From the NCBI RefSeq assembly GCF_014839805.1, contig NC_051120.1, positions 9,300,001 through 9,364,000 of the forward strand: a stretch of 64,000 nucleotides of DNA, given 5' to 3'. Under the pieces are notes generated by a model, which worked only from the letters and a program-made list of their open reading frames with translations, was not told the origin of the DNA and made no database searches. Shown here piece by piece: positions 27,101 to 42,100 of this stretch. The DNA comes from Manduca sexta (lineage: Eukaryota; Arthropoda; Insecta; Lepidoptera; Sphingidae). Every line of letters begins with the position of its first letter. Within the stretch, counting starts at the first letter, position 1. The translations under genes and the position numbers were made by a program.

Positions 27101-30100
27101 GCTCCGTGGCGTCGTCCACCTCGCACGATCGGTGGTGGGATGTGTTGGGCCGAATCCCACTTGATATCACCATCTCTATTATTTCTAAAAAGGAATTTTT
27201 CGTTTTAATAAAAAGAAACATATGGAGATTCTCTATTGAATCCCAGTTGTTCCAATTCCAAGAGTCCTTAATTAATTGACTGATTACAAAAATGGAGGGA
27301 GGTTTTTTATACACTGATGGATTATAAATATGACTACCGAGTACAAAAGACGTATCACAAAATTGTTAGTAAAGTAAAGATCCAGGAATATCCTTGATTC
27401 ATAATGACCAACCTAATATTAATTAACGATTGAAGAGCGGTGGCGAATGCTATGCTGAGGTCTCGAGTTCGATCCCCAGATCAGGCACAGTTTAGGCTTT
27501 TCCTAGTCAGTATCAGCCTAGAGTCTGAAATTTGTGTTCGATATGGCAATAGACTCGCCCCTGTCACATTATGGGACTACACACGACAGAAAGTTGGTGT
27601 AACGGCTGCGTTTCTACCTACCCCTTTGGGGATAAAAGGCTTATGTATGTGCTCTTGAAGCTGTTTTCTTTCTTTTCATTTGATGCATTTCTGTCAATCT
27701 ATTTTAATAATGTTATAATAGTCGGGACAAAATAATATAATTTGAATGTTAATCAAAAACATCAAAGTTTTCGAGACGAATTTCACGTTCTCCTTAACAC
27801 AAATCCACTGAGAATTCAAATGTCAGAGTTGGAAATCAAATATCAACAAGCAAAATACTTGAAGAAGCCGTATTATTATGATAATTGATATATTTACTAT
27901 TTAGCAGGTGATGGGTATATTTTATATCCAAATAGTGCATAATAAAATATTAAATTATATACCGTATCCCCTATTCTAATAAAAAATTACAGTACTTTGA
28001 TAATCGCTATTTTATTTTCAGTCTCTAAATAATTTGAAATAGTAACTAAATATAAAATTACTGGAACTTCTTGGCTTGCTGGTGGCAGGATAAATGTTAT
28101 ATCTGCCCGAATAGCGACCAACGTACACAAGGTGTAAAAACCCGCTACAGTAGTCCATGTAAGTGTATCGCATTCCAAGATCAGCCTGTGTATAACCGGC
28201 TCCAATAGGCCGGCACAATTAAGTCGACTGGCGAGGATTAATCATCTCGTACCATTGCGTATTTTTCCAGGATAAATAGCCCTATGTGTAAGCCAAAACT
28301 TCGTTAGTCTGTGTGCCAAATTTCACCCAAATCCGTTCAGCGGTATCAGCATTTATTTATTAGTACTTCATATACAAATGTATACAGACGGACTTAACCA
28401 TAGGCATTCTCTACCAGCCAACCTTAGGGTGGTGCAGAGATAATCATGCATGAAAGAAGGGATAACAAATAATAAATATATATATACATATAGATAAATT
28501 AATTTATTTCTAACAAACATCCAGACATGTTCACATACTTTCGCATTAATAATATTAATGACATGAATTTTGTTTGAAGATATTCGTGTAGTCAGTAAAG
28601 CTTAAATTTGAATTAAAAAGGACACAGATGTAACTATATAATAAAGTAACACGTGGATTACCTTTACCCTAGAAATAACCGTGATTACAGTACAATTTTT
28701 CTTCTAGGAAAAGTAGAACTGGGATGCAAGCTAAAGCATACAAAATAATGCGCACTAATAACACGCAGATGCGTATATAAAATTACCTTCTTTCGGCAGG
28801 GTAAATAAGCCGCTGTATACTACATAGACACAAATATAATATCAAATAAAACAATTCTTTTTCTAGTTTTGTAATCTCGAGAGTCTCCAAAACTTTAATA
28901 TTTTAGTTGCTCGGGGAACTTTGAATTAGTTTAACCAAGTGGCACAAATGGGACCTCTTAGTTTAATTAATTGAATCGCTTAAGCTACAAAATGATTAAT
29001 AGAATTTTACACAAGTTTTACTTTAGTCTATGAAAAGTTACTGTTTATATTATATTGGAAATGAAAATCGCTTATTAAATAAAAGCAACAAAATGACAAA
29101 AGTACCTAAATTTTATTTTTATTATAATCCACAATTTGAATACTATAATATTAAAGGCTGTCCATTGGAGCATGTTATTTTGTTAATACGGGACCGGTGA
29201 CGGTTATATCACTGGAGATCTTGATTTTTTAATCATCATCATCATTAGCCGCAGTATATTCACTGCTGAACATGAATATTTTATTAATGAAGGAGTTTTC
29301 TGGGATATAAGTTCCGCTATATATTTTTCCGAGTTAGAAAGTAGCCTATAACCTTCCCAGGGTCTTAAACTACCTCCATACCAAATTTCATAATAATCCG
29401 TTTAGTAGATTTTGATAAAATCGTTAACATACAGACAGAAACGGAGACTTTGTTTTATAATATGTTTAAATAATATTTATATTTTTTATTACAATTTCAT
29501 AATTAGTTAAAGCATATTAAAGTTGGTTAGAGGTTCAACATATTTTATTTTCTGAAGTTCCAAAAGTTCCAGTAGTTGACGAGAATTAGGATAATTCCCG
29601 AGTTGCTCATTTTGCATTTTAAATGACAGCAACTAGTAACATGAACGATGACATTTAGAATGCTGCTGTAAATTTTATATTTCTTAGTTTTATGAACATA
29701 TTTTAACAGATTTATGTGATATCCTTCATTTATAACATTATATACGACATAAATTAGGCCGCTGTGCCAGCGTCAACAAGTTTTCTTGGGATAAAAGTCC
29801 CGCTATTATTTTCCGGGCAAAAAGTATAATATCCTTCCCAGAGACTCAAACTATACCCATCTGTGGCGAAGGATGAAATTTTCCGAAAGGAACCCCACAC
29901 AATTTATAAATACTAATAATATTCATAAATGCGGTCTGGAGATCGTTCTAATGATAATTAGATTTACATAAATTATGAAAAGGAAGCCGGCAGAAATCGG
30001 TTTATATGGACCCTTCAACATGGATGTCCATGTCAGATTTAATCCAGATCACTTCATTGGTATAGCTATGAACGCGCAACAGACAGAGTTACTTTTCCAT

Positions 30101-33100
30101 CTATAATCATCATCATCATCATCATCAGCCTCATAGAGTCCACTGCTGCACATAGGCCTTCCCCATAAATTTCCAGATAGACCTGTCAAGAGCATTTATA
30201 ATATTAATATGAATGCTACTCGTACCTTTAGGCGACATGTCAATACCAGGTCCAAGCCAGAACGCGCCTTGTCTATTCACTATCTCGTGCATGATGATGC
30301 CAAATGAATACACGTCTCCTTTCTGAGTGCCCTCTGGAGGAGGATCCGTCATCCGCAGCAGTTCTGGCGAAGTCCACAGAAGACCTGAACAGAAAAAAGT
30401 ATATGAAAAATTCTTACCTGACATTATGTTTAAACTTTGAACGATGTATACAAAATCAATATTAAACACTAGTAGGAATTAGCCTTATAATCCTGGAAAT
30501 AAACAACATTGTCCATAATTTTCAATTTCGCATTTTTTTTATTTTACTACTGCATCGGAGTTGGGACGTATTGTAACATAATTAGACGAGAATAATAAAT
30601 ATATACCAATAATATATTTTGTTATCGTAATATCTTTATCTATTAATTACACTTATATAATACCATAAAGGAAATGTATATATTATAATGACTATTCTTT
30701 TCTACATTAATTATCCCTTGTTTTAAATATCAGCTTAAACGCAAAGCCCTAAAGAAGCAAACTAAAACAAAGCCGATTATAACCAAAATTTAAAATAGAT
30801 TCGTAGAAACATCTCAATTTCCCAAAACAGATCCGTTTCCGCCTCCGCTGGTCTAATCCAGAACAATTTATTTTTTATCGCTGACCTTAGCTTATTTACT
30901 TTTCTTTGTAAAGGACTTGTTAGGAAATGTCAAAACTCCAAAAGTCAATTACAGATGCCGAAGAGAATTAAAAGTTTGCGAGGCTTTTATGTCTGATTAC
31001 ATTGCATTCTTTGTTGTATTTTATCTAGAATAGGATTATTTATGACAAGTGATTGTTGATTGCAGGTTGTTTGTTTTGAAACTGAATTATTTCATATGGA
31101 AATTTCGAAAACAGAATTGCATTTACGAATATTGTATTTTGTCAACTTTGATTTGGTAACTACTGAATTTGAAAATAAAGTTAAAAAGTAATTTTGTCGT
31201 TCGGTTATGACCTGGAATAATCTAGATAGAAACGAATAGATGCTAATTTAAACATTTATGGATTTTGACATATTTTTTTTTTAGCCTGTCGTAATGACTG
31301 CATTTCTGCAACATGCTTGATGAACAGCATTTGATGCTGAATAAGAAAAGTTAGATTATTTTGATATAAACTTTTCATGTTTGTATGTTATATACTAACT
31401 ACTGTCTCCGCCCGCATAAAAAAAAATCCGCGATAACAAGTAGTCTATAGCACTTAGGAGTAATACATATAGCTTCCTACCAGTGAGAAAAAAATCAATA
31501 TCGGGTTAAAAGTTGTTGAAATTAGCACGTTCAAAGAAATTAACAAAACCTTCAGCTTTATAATATTCAAGGTTTTTCTCGCGGCTTCGCCCGCGTGAAG
31601 CAGTTTTCCGGGATAAAATTACCATACAAAGTACCATATAGCCTTCTTATGGTTTTAAACTATCTCGATACCAATTTTCATAAAAAACCGTTCAGTAGAT
31701 TTTGACAAAAACGATAACATACATACAGAAAAGGGGACTTTGTTTTATAATATGTATAGATAGATATTAGTTATAAATAAGAGTACTTACGTGTCCAGTA
31801 ACTATGTGCTCTTGAGTCTTTTTCCGCAGTCCGTAAAGCATGAAGTCCAAAATCAGTGATCTTGAGCACAAAGCGGGAATCCACGACGCAATTACTTGAC
31901 TTCAGAGCACCGTGAGATCTAATATCGGAGGAGTGCAGGTAGTGCATTCCCTGTATAATTTGATTTATATCAGTTCCATTAAATATCAAAAGAATTCAAC
32001 ATAAAAATGTCTACAAATGTTAGTTGAATTTGAAATGCGAACTTTGAAACAGAATATTCTCTTGAATAAGTTTCGAAAAGTTTCTCGTTATAGGAGTAAG
32101 GCAACTTTAATATTTTCGATGAAATATGCAATGAGCTTCTTGAATTTCGCAATCATTGGATGCTAAAACTAAGTGCTTTTAATATTTACATTTAAATTCA
32201 GTATTACTAATATTAGTAAGCAAAGTCTTACGTCTTACAAAATAATTTACAATGTTTGAACAATTACCTTCACAATATCATGCATAAGGCTGACTTTAAA
32301 CATCCAATCGAGCTTGATGGATTCGTTCTCCAAGATATCTTGAAGGGAACCTTTAGGGCAGTATTCCGTCAGCAAGCAGCAATGGGGGGGATCGACGCAA
32401 GCTCCATAAAACCTCGCCAAATGATCATGTTCTAAATCTTTCATCTTCTTCAGTTCAAGCAACAGAGGCCTGGTCAAGTCTATACGTTGCTTGTCGACTG
32501 TCTTGAGAGCTACACGACAGCCTTTGTAGAAGCCACAAGGAGTGTATACTTGTCTATCACCAGCGAGAGACGGGGCTTCATCAGAGAATGTCGTCTGAAA
32601 CAAAAAAGTTATTCTGAATTCTGATCGTATTTTTTTTAAACACCGCAGTGTCTGTTGCTATTGCATGCACTTCTTAATATTTCATTTTGATCAATAATCT
32701 TTGTTATACAAAAAGGCGGTGGATTAACGTCTAATCCCTCTCAGTAGTAAAGGCCCGTGCCCAGCAGTGGGACAGTATATGATACAGGGCTGATGTTAGT
32801 ATATACAAAAAGACTATAAATATGTCATTATTCATTATAAATAATATTGCTTGAAATATGTACTTTGCGTTTATCTATAACAAAAACCGTCTTAGCTTCG
32901 AGATTTTAGATAAATCTACTTTATCAGTGTTCTTGTCATTTAAAACTAAATGTAATTGCTCAAACGTCGTTAGAAATAAAATCTGTTAGTATTGTTGAAG
33001 ACGAAAGAAATTTTTAATCAAATTCCCATTCAAACATCCATAAATCTTCATTTGGCTTTAACTTCTTTGACGTTGTGAATTTTATTTGCGTAAGCTTTTT

Positions 33101-36100
33101 AAACCATTTATCAAGTTCCTCGGAATTTTGATGCATGTGGCTGAAGTCACATTTGCACACTACTATGTTTATGCGCACAATCTTTTAATTTTTTTATTCA
33201 TTTATAATACTGGCTACGCAAAAACATTAAGAGTAAAAGAATTTATATATAGTAATTTATTTACATTTAATAAAATAAAAAAATTAAATTGAAACAAAAT
33301 TAGCTACGGGTATAAGGAATAGGACAATTAAGTGCTGACATTTAAGATATCATTTAAATATTTTTACGAGCTTCAACATTTTTAAAGTAAGTATGGGTAA
33401 GCTATTCATCTTTCTGACATCCATCTTCAATAACAATCGGGCCCCGTAAGGTAACCATTCGGAACATTGAATAAAAAAAGGAAAGCATTCCTCCTGAAAT
33501 CGTATTGGTACAATATAATAACATTTATTTGTCTTGCCTACTTCCGCCTTATTTGAAGTTCATTGTTCGACAGTAAATAAAACCGGCCACATCCGATTCG
33601 GACTTGCTTGCCAAGGGTTCTGTACTAAAAGGTTTTTGAAATATTTTTGTTTGGTTTTGAATGACAAGACGAGCAGCTCGCTCACCTGATGGTAAGCGAT
33701 ACGACCACCCAAATACAATAGTAATACCATTCAGGACTTTAAATTACAAAGTACTGCGAGGCTCTCCATTGCGATTATTACCCCGAGATATAACCCCGTC
33801 TCATAATGCCCAAGAATTATGCTGGACTACTATGTCCTTCAAGCCATACCCAACAGTTTATACATATTGCTATTTAGCGGTAGAAATAAAAAAAATCCTA
33901 CATTCTTTAGAACCGTATTAATATCTGTTAGGATATCTGCTGTAATGTCTATTTCTGTCGTCAAACAAAACTGTGAACTGTAATTCAGTACAAGTATCAA
34001 AAACATTCATCATCATCATTATCATCATCCATAGGATATCTACTGCTGAACATGGGCCATCCCCAAAGATTTTCAGATCGACCTATTGGAAGCGGCCCGC
34101 ATCCAGCGATCTCCTGGGACTTTTATTAAGTCATCTATCCAGCTTGTGGGTGGATGTCCGACTCTGCTCTTGCCAGTTCGTGGCCTCTACTCCAAAAGAC
34201 ATGATACCTAATAGAAGTTCTGGGTTTTTTGGGACTTAATTACATAATTTAGGTGAAAATTTTAGCATTGTTATCGTTTAAAATAATTAAATGTTGAACT
34301 GACAAAAAAACAAAAGCCGACGTGTCGTAATGAGTTTATGTAGAACCTTAAACATTTCGCCTTGCGTATCACGTTGAGAACATGTTCCCCTCGCTAAGTA
34401 CACTGTTTCCTCGACGATTTGTGTCATAAACAATATTTTCTACACAACCAGGGGCGTGTTTATAATAAATGTTGTCTTTTATTTTTACGCGAGCTGACAA
34501 TGTTTTATGTTCTTTCTTCACCCTAATGTTACATGGATCATATACATTGTTTTTTATGAGCGCTCAGATTTTTCCTACAGAGATGAAGTTGCACCGTCTA
34601 TATTTAAAATTTTATAATTTATTAGCACTTGCTTACGGCACCGCCCTTGTAAAATAGTTTTCTGGGATAAAAAATAGCTTTATAGCATTCAGGAGTAATG
34701 TAGCTTCCTATTAGGGAAAAAAAAAAATAAAAGTCGATTTATTAGTTTCTGAGATTATGTGTTTAAAACAAGCAATCAAACTCTTCAGGTTTACACTAAT
34801 AGTTTAGATAAAAAGTTAATTGGACAGCAAATTACAATAACAGGTAAAGTAATTAACCAAAAAATAAAGAAGTTTTGTTTGTTTATTAAAGCTTTGCTTT
34901 TTATTTAATTATTCTATGTACATTTAAACTTACTTTCTTGATATCATAGACAATCGATTTAGTACTGGAATCATAAAAGGGAACAGTAGCCATGTTATTA
35001 TTAAATGAGTAATTTAAAATGTTTTTATACGTGCCGACAGTGACTCACCAACACTTGATGGTAAGTTTAGTGGGTTCCAACAGAATGTCGACTGATGAAA
35101 TGATTACCCCTTGGCAGTCGACACAATTATACCTGGCTATTGGAACTGGATATACACAGGCTGATCCTGGAACGCGACACACTTACGTGGGCTATTATGG
35201 AAGGTTTTAACACCTTGTGTAGGGTGGTCGCTATCCGGGCGGATATAAAATATATCCTACCACCAGCGATAACATAATTACACTTCATTAAAGCTAACAG
35301 TGCACATATATTATACTAATGACATAACATTAGCTTCACAATAATGCTAATATTAATGAAAATTTCAAATGATTTTGTTTCAGTTTATATTTTTAAATAT
35401 ATGCCAAAATATTGCTATAAAATATTCATTAACCTATTGAATTCGCAACGTCGACGTACCGCAAATGTTTACTATAATAAAAATATTAAATATTCACGTC
35501 GCTCCTAATTAATAGTGACATATTACTATTGAATTTAAATAACTGCAGTTAACCGATAACTGACTAATGAATATGAAATATGTTTGTTTATGATACACTA
35601 GCTTTTTCCAGCGGCTTCGCCCGCTAGAAAAAGTTTGTCCGGGAAAAAAAATATAGATCAGTCAAGAGTATTGTGGCTTCCAACTAGTGAAAGAATTTTC
35701 AAAATCGCTTCAGTAGTTCCAGAGATTAGCTCCTAGAAACGTATAAATAAACACAAATATTTCCTCTTTATGATATAAACGTACAAACAATCAAACTTAC
35801 AAATATTTTCTCTTTATGATATTAGTATAGATTAATTAATTACTGACTAGCGGCGAGGGACTGTCAAAAAGGAACCAATACATCATGATAACATTTCATT
35901 TAGTAGTTTATATACTTTCTTACGCTATATTATCTCTGTGTCATCGAATACTCTTTATTTCTGATAGAGGTTTTGAAATGGAAATGGGCAAAGGCTATTG
36001 AAGAATAAACAATTAAAGTATCAAGCAATTTAGACTGATTCGGCGGCGTATTTGTATTATGGTATGACTAGAATGCTGGGGTCTCGGGTTTGGTTCCCTA

Positions 36101-39100
36101 GGTCGGACAAAGTGATACTGAGTTTTTCTTTTCAATATAAAATCTGTCCGGAGTCTGGAATATGTGTCCGATATGGATCGCCACCTATCGCAACTAAAAG
36201 GCGTGGAGTGTTCGTGTACAGTTTAGTAACTTGACAAATATGATCTACTGCTACTGTAAATAACATCTGGGGTTGTATACTACATGGACCTTGTAGAGAC
36301 TAGACGGAATTTCCGTGCTTACCGGCGTATTTGCCATGCCTATTGTAAACAAATCTAACAGCTCATGTGATAGGACCCTTTCTTTTAATTTTAATTTTAT
36401 CCGCGGTGCTTTATAACTAGCTTATCTAGTTGTAAACGTCCCTATGTTAGAGGTTAAAAAGCCTCCTTAGTTCATTATTTTGTCTCCCGCTTTTCTTTGG
36501 AGGGAAGTGGACAATTAATATTTTCAACGGTTCCCTATATTTCTGTTTGATTAATTTCGTTGCAGGACAAATTAGTTTTCCCTGAGACTCGCCGAGCTTC
36601 ACTGCTCGATGTCATAAAATGTAAGCCACTGCTAATCCTGGCTTACAGGAGTTGTAGTGGTGGGTGTGATGGTGGGAAAGTCTCTATTGCAACTGTCCAT
36701 AGATTCTTACAGAATCAACAATCAGCTCGAATGAAGCTTTTACTTAACATTAGCATGGCTGTATTCTTAGTAATACCCTTATTTGTATGAACAAACTGAA
36801 CTTTATAGCATTTTCTCGGCACTCAGCAGCTCTGTTATAATTGCTTATTGATTGACTAAGTTTAGCTGGTAACTGTGTAAGCCCTTGGGATAAATGTATA
36901 GCTTGACCAGTAAAATAAAAACCCCGCTAAGTTTTAGTAAAATTTGGAACGAATTGTGCAAGAGTGACACTGCCACGGCTGTTTATTTTTCCTGTAAAAA
37001 TTATAATAAATCAAATAATTTAGACCACTTTCACGATGATATCGTTCTACTACAATAATTTTAGAATGAAAACAGTTTTTCCAGAGACAACCTGTACAAT
37101 TTGAACCCTTTATATCGTTGGTACTGATTGTGGTAGTTTATATTTAAGTCCTCTATCTTCATTCTGATTTGTGACAGACTGTTTGATGTATATTTACAAT
37201 AGATCAGCTTGGAGTGATGTAATTTTCAAATAAAACTGACGTGAAACATATAATGCGGTATTGTGATTGCCGGAGGGTCGTGTTTCCTCCCACGCCACCC
37301 TCTTTCTAACCTCAAAGGTCGACAACGGTTTCACGTTATTTTAATACCGTGGGAGTTTCTCGGTTACATAGTGTTTATCCGATTTTCTGGAGTGGTATCA
37401 TCTTCCTATTGAAAATTGAAATATTCAAAAAAATTGAAAAAATATCTAAATGTAAAACTACTGGAATTGTAATAGTTATGTAATGCACCCTTTCCTACCT
37501 AGATTGAATTTTCTCATTCCCTTCTCATCATTCACATACCAAATATGTATTAAGTCCCTTTCCTCCCCACCAGTCTCTTCTTATCCTTCACGCTAGACTG
37601 CTGTCTTTAAAAATATTCTTATAATGTATATATATATCTTATAATAAGTCTTCGCTCTAAGACCGTTTATTTAAAGGCCTTATTTATATACGTTTTCCTA
37701 TGAATGTTTTCAGAATCGTGTTTATTATCAATAAAGATACGAAACACAATTTCCAAAATACCTAAATATAAAACCAGTCCAGAGGCTATCAGGCTAAACG
37801 TCCCAAATTGGATCTTAATCGAATCTCATCCCTTCACAGATGCAGGGCATATCAAATTTGGGAATCCTTTTTTCTATTAACCGAGAGGCAAGGGCTAAAT
37901 CTTTTTGGCATCTGCGACTCACTTTCTCGCTCTATTTAGTTCCTACTTGCGTATAATCAATTTGTTATCCGCGCAGTTAAGTACGAATTCCATATCGTGA
38001 TGGTTTCAGCCAATTGGTTTGACGGTATCTTTTTTTGAAATGGTGTATTTGCAACTATAAAGAATACCAGTTTAGCAGTATTATTTTTTGACACCATAGC
38101 TCTTATATCAGAAAATAACTTAAAATATACATCGGAGGGTAATTTGAAATAATAAACATGCAAAACCAGACGAGATGTTACGTTGATGGTAAGAATAAGA
38201 GGCGTCTCATTTAAAGTAGTTACTATTTCGATCGGGCGGTAAACCATCTAAACGATTTAGTGCGTAAAAATTTGATTAACACCATTCGACCGCGCTAGAT
38301 GGCGATGGTGTCGTCCAGTTCTTACTGGTTCAGTAGAAGTCATGAGCATTGCTTTTTTAAGCATTATCTATTTCGTCTATCTCTATCTATATTTTCAGAC
38401 TCTCTTATCCTAACATTACAACCCTGGTTGATACAAGTATACCCATAAGAAGATCAAACTAAACTTACCCCCGTGCTGTACCTTCGAGTGATGGAATGCA
38501 GGCTGCCTCGCAGCCTTCCTCCAGGCTGCAGAACATCGCTCCAACTCACACGCCACGTCATCATGGCTATCTCTGCTTCTAGCTTGTAGTGCCTGGTAGA
38601 AGAAAAAAAATTAAAGAAATCTTCTCAGGTATACAGGTTTCCTAACGATATTTCCTTCACCGTTACATCAAACGATAATTCACAATGTATACACAAATAA
38701 TTTTAGAAATGTAAGAGGTGTGTGCCTATGTTTGAACCGGTGGACGTTCTTCTAGGCAGTCCGTTTCAGTCCCGACTAGGCTATCTCTACCAATTAGGAA
38801 TATATAGCAGATTAATGTTTTCTGATGTTTAGAAGAAAGTTCGACATTTTCATAAAATTACTTATCGGATTTTATCGCGGTATTTATGTTTAATTTCACT
38901 CCCGAAGAAGACTTTAGCCTTCATAGTTACTTCAGCAGACGGCAGTCTATCTGTCGATCCACTCAAATTTTAATACCGCAAAAGTGTTTTTACTTCAATG
39001 TGGAACTAGATTGGTTTTTCTTTTTTTTTTATTTGATTTTTATTGCAAGGATAAAAATATTTTTGTGAGGATATTTAAGTGCCTGCACTTTTTACTAAGA

Positions 39101-42100
39101 AAAACACCGTTTGACAGATCGAGGCAGTTGGTCACTAACTCTTGTACCTGTTAGTTGGTCGGTGATGTCTTCATGAAAGTATTTCAGTTAAATAAGTGAT
39201 AGATATTTTTATTTCAATCAAAATTGCGTCAGTTCCTAACAATAACAAAACCGTAATTATTTTTAGAATAACAATATAGAATAACAAAACCGTAATTATT
39301 TTTAATTTGTATAACTGACGCGAAATCCCAAATATCATTAAAATAAATGAACTAGGCCTTGTTATTAAATTACTGTGAGCAGATCCCACGTTTAATAATT
39401 AACTTAACATGCTTTGTGATTAAATGCCTTTGTGGTACATAATACAAATTAATTTTCGGGAACGGACAAAACCAATTCCGAGAAATGGGAAATGTTGTAT
39501 TGTGAGAACGGCCAGGTTTCGTGTTTCGTTGAGATGGGAAATAATTAAGGCACGGTTTCTAGTGTTTTTTAATATCATGTTATATGTAACCTTATTTATA
39601 TTCCGTATTATTTTTGTGGTGGTCTGTGTCAGGCTTTTTTTACTGACCACGGTACAGTGACTCCACTGCACCGGATGGTAAGTGGAGTGGGGTCCAATAG
39701 AATGTCGACTGACGAGAGATGATTACCCCGTAATAGTCGACACAATTATGCCGGCCTGTTGGAACTGGATTTACAGGCTGATGCTAGAACGCAACACACT
39801 TACATGGGCTAGTACACTTCCACAAAACAGTAAAAAAAATGTATTCTAGTTAAAGTTAGCAGCTAGTATAAGAATTGGTATTATTTATGTTAATCTAGAC
39901 GAGTTAGTAATTCGAAATTTAAGTCGTGCTACTATCCACTAGAAGACGAGCTACTTCCTCGTCTCGTCTTAATAACACTGGCACATACCTGTATATAAAG
40001 ACGGAGAGTACAGCCAAAACAACAACCACGGAGCTGAGAATGATACTGAGGATCGCGTACACCGGGAGTGCTGGAACAAAAATGCTTGTAAGTACATCTG
40101 GAGTATTTATGTGCAATGTTGTGGCAATCTGTTTTTTATTTAGCTATCGAGCATGAGCTATTTCGGTATGTTTCTGATTCAATTTTACAAAGCTCAATGA
40201 TATTTATGTATGTTGTAAAAATTGATTTAATATTTTCATGTTGATTAAAATTAGAACACATTAATAATTCATAGTTATTTTTCGGGATTATTATTTTTTT
40301 ACTCAAAAATCATGCGATACATATAATTTGATTTATGACAAAAAATTAACATACAACCTTGAAATAGTGAAATGAATATTGCATCTGAATATGGAATATG
40401 AAGTAAGTTTAATAAAAATGATGGCTACCTGTTTGGTATGAGCAGAAAAGAAAAAATTGTATGCCACCTTTTTTAAGGAATAAATGAGTGAAACATATTT
40501 ACGATTTTTTTTTTCGATGTAATTATTTATAGTTTGGGCCACATTTTATAGTAGGACAAAACCAAATGCAACCATTGTCATTTCTAGCCTTAGAGATACA
40601 AAGAGATATTTAAGGATAATTTTTTCAAAAATACGCTTCAGTGAGACATTTATTATTATTAATACGCTAACAATGAAGTTAATTTTCATAAAAGGGCTAA
40701 AGATAAGCTCCAAAGTTACGAACCTATTCCCATAACATTGCCGAGGCGAGAGAAGAAAATAATCACAACACGAGATAAAAGTTAATTTCATGGCACAGCG
40801 AGTTAAGCCTTTGCCAAAATTCTTATAAAAATTGGCGCGAAATAGGTGGAATATTTGGGAGTGTGTTTATTGGGCGTAATATCAAATTATCTTTATGGCA
40901 ATTGTTTTTTATTTGATCGTGTTTGAATATTATTCGGGTGATAGATTTTTTATTTTTATTACGTAAATTACAAATAATTTTATAAATCAATTTAAATTTA
41001 ATTATTGTTTAAGAACAAACATTGACCAATTAGGAATCTATTGGTATATAAAAATGTATGGTACGTATTTAATTCAAATTAACAAGAAGGATTCTATACG
41101 ACCGCTGATAAATTAATTCAAAAATACCGTATTAAGAGTAATAATTTAAGGATGATATATTATCGAGAACAATCAGGAAAATGAAAATAAAAACAGACAA
41201 TACTGCCGCCAAATATGGATTAAGTTGTTGTACTGGCAACTTCAACTTAAAAAAAGCAAAACTGGCAGCCAAAAACCATTTATATTTTCGAACTCAAGCT
41301 ATAGATCTTGTGTGAAACGTATATTAAACTCCCCACAATCTCATGTTTTTAAAACGTAAATTAAAATGTGAATACCAATAAAATATAAGCTATAACACGC
41401 TCCGCCCATTGCGAACGAATTTGGTATCAATTCAAATAAAAGATTGTAACGTGAAACATAAAAGTAAGTGAAAACCGTCTCCGGAATGGACGGATGATTT
41501 TATTAAACTGTTACAGAATGGTCGGACTAGGCGGCTAGATTGTTTCGGAAAGGTCGTCTGATAAGCCTATCTTACGTAAGCTATCGTTCAATATTTTTGG
41601 AACTATCTTTTTATCTATTTGAGGAAATGGTATTTACGAGATTGTTAGAGAAAAGTACTAAATTCAGCTCTACTAAAAGATAAGAGAGGGAGTACGGTTT
41701 CGCAATATTTATTTTTATCGCTTCGATTGACGAGACGAGCTTGTTATTCGCCTAGTGGTAAGCGATACAATCGCCCATAAACAGTAGAAACACCATTCAA
41801 CACTTTCAATTTAGTTGTTTCATATTCCACTGCGCTCGCCACCCCAAAACATGAGATGTTAAGTCTTATTATATCTGGTAGTTACACTGGCTACAATGTT
41901 CTTCAAACCGGAACACAACAGTGACTACACGCTGCTGCTTGGCGGCAGAAATAGACATTGTGGTGGTACCTACCCAGGCTGACTCTCACATATGACAGAC
42001 CTACCAGTGGATATACTTTCTAATTGATTTATGGTTGAATTATAAGTAATTTGATAATAAACTATATTCGTAAGTTAAACCCATGCGTACACGGTAACTA

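Noticed and set aside
13515..34030. (CAT)n runs considered as CRISPR-like or independent microsatellites
   Set aside because: They have no spacer-repeat order, and most are followed by the same RTE 3'-end sequence, so they are LINE tails.
40081..40100. Alternative upstream acceptor (tactccag) for the transmembrane exon
   Set aside because: The nearer tttttgttccag has a better pyrimidine tract and gives an in-phase Ser codon with exon 1.
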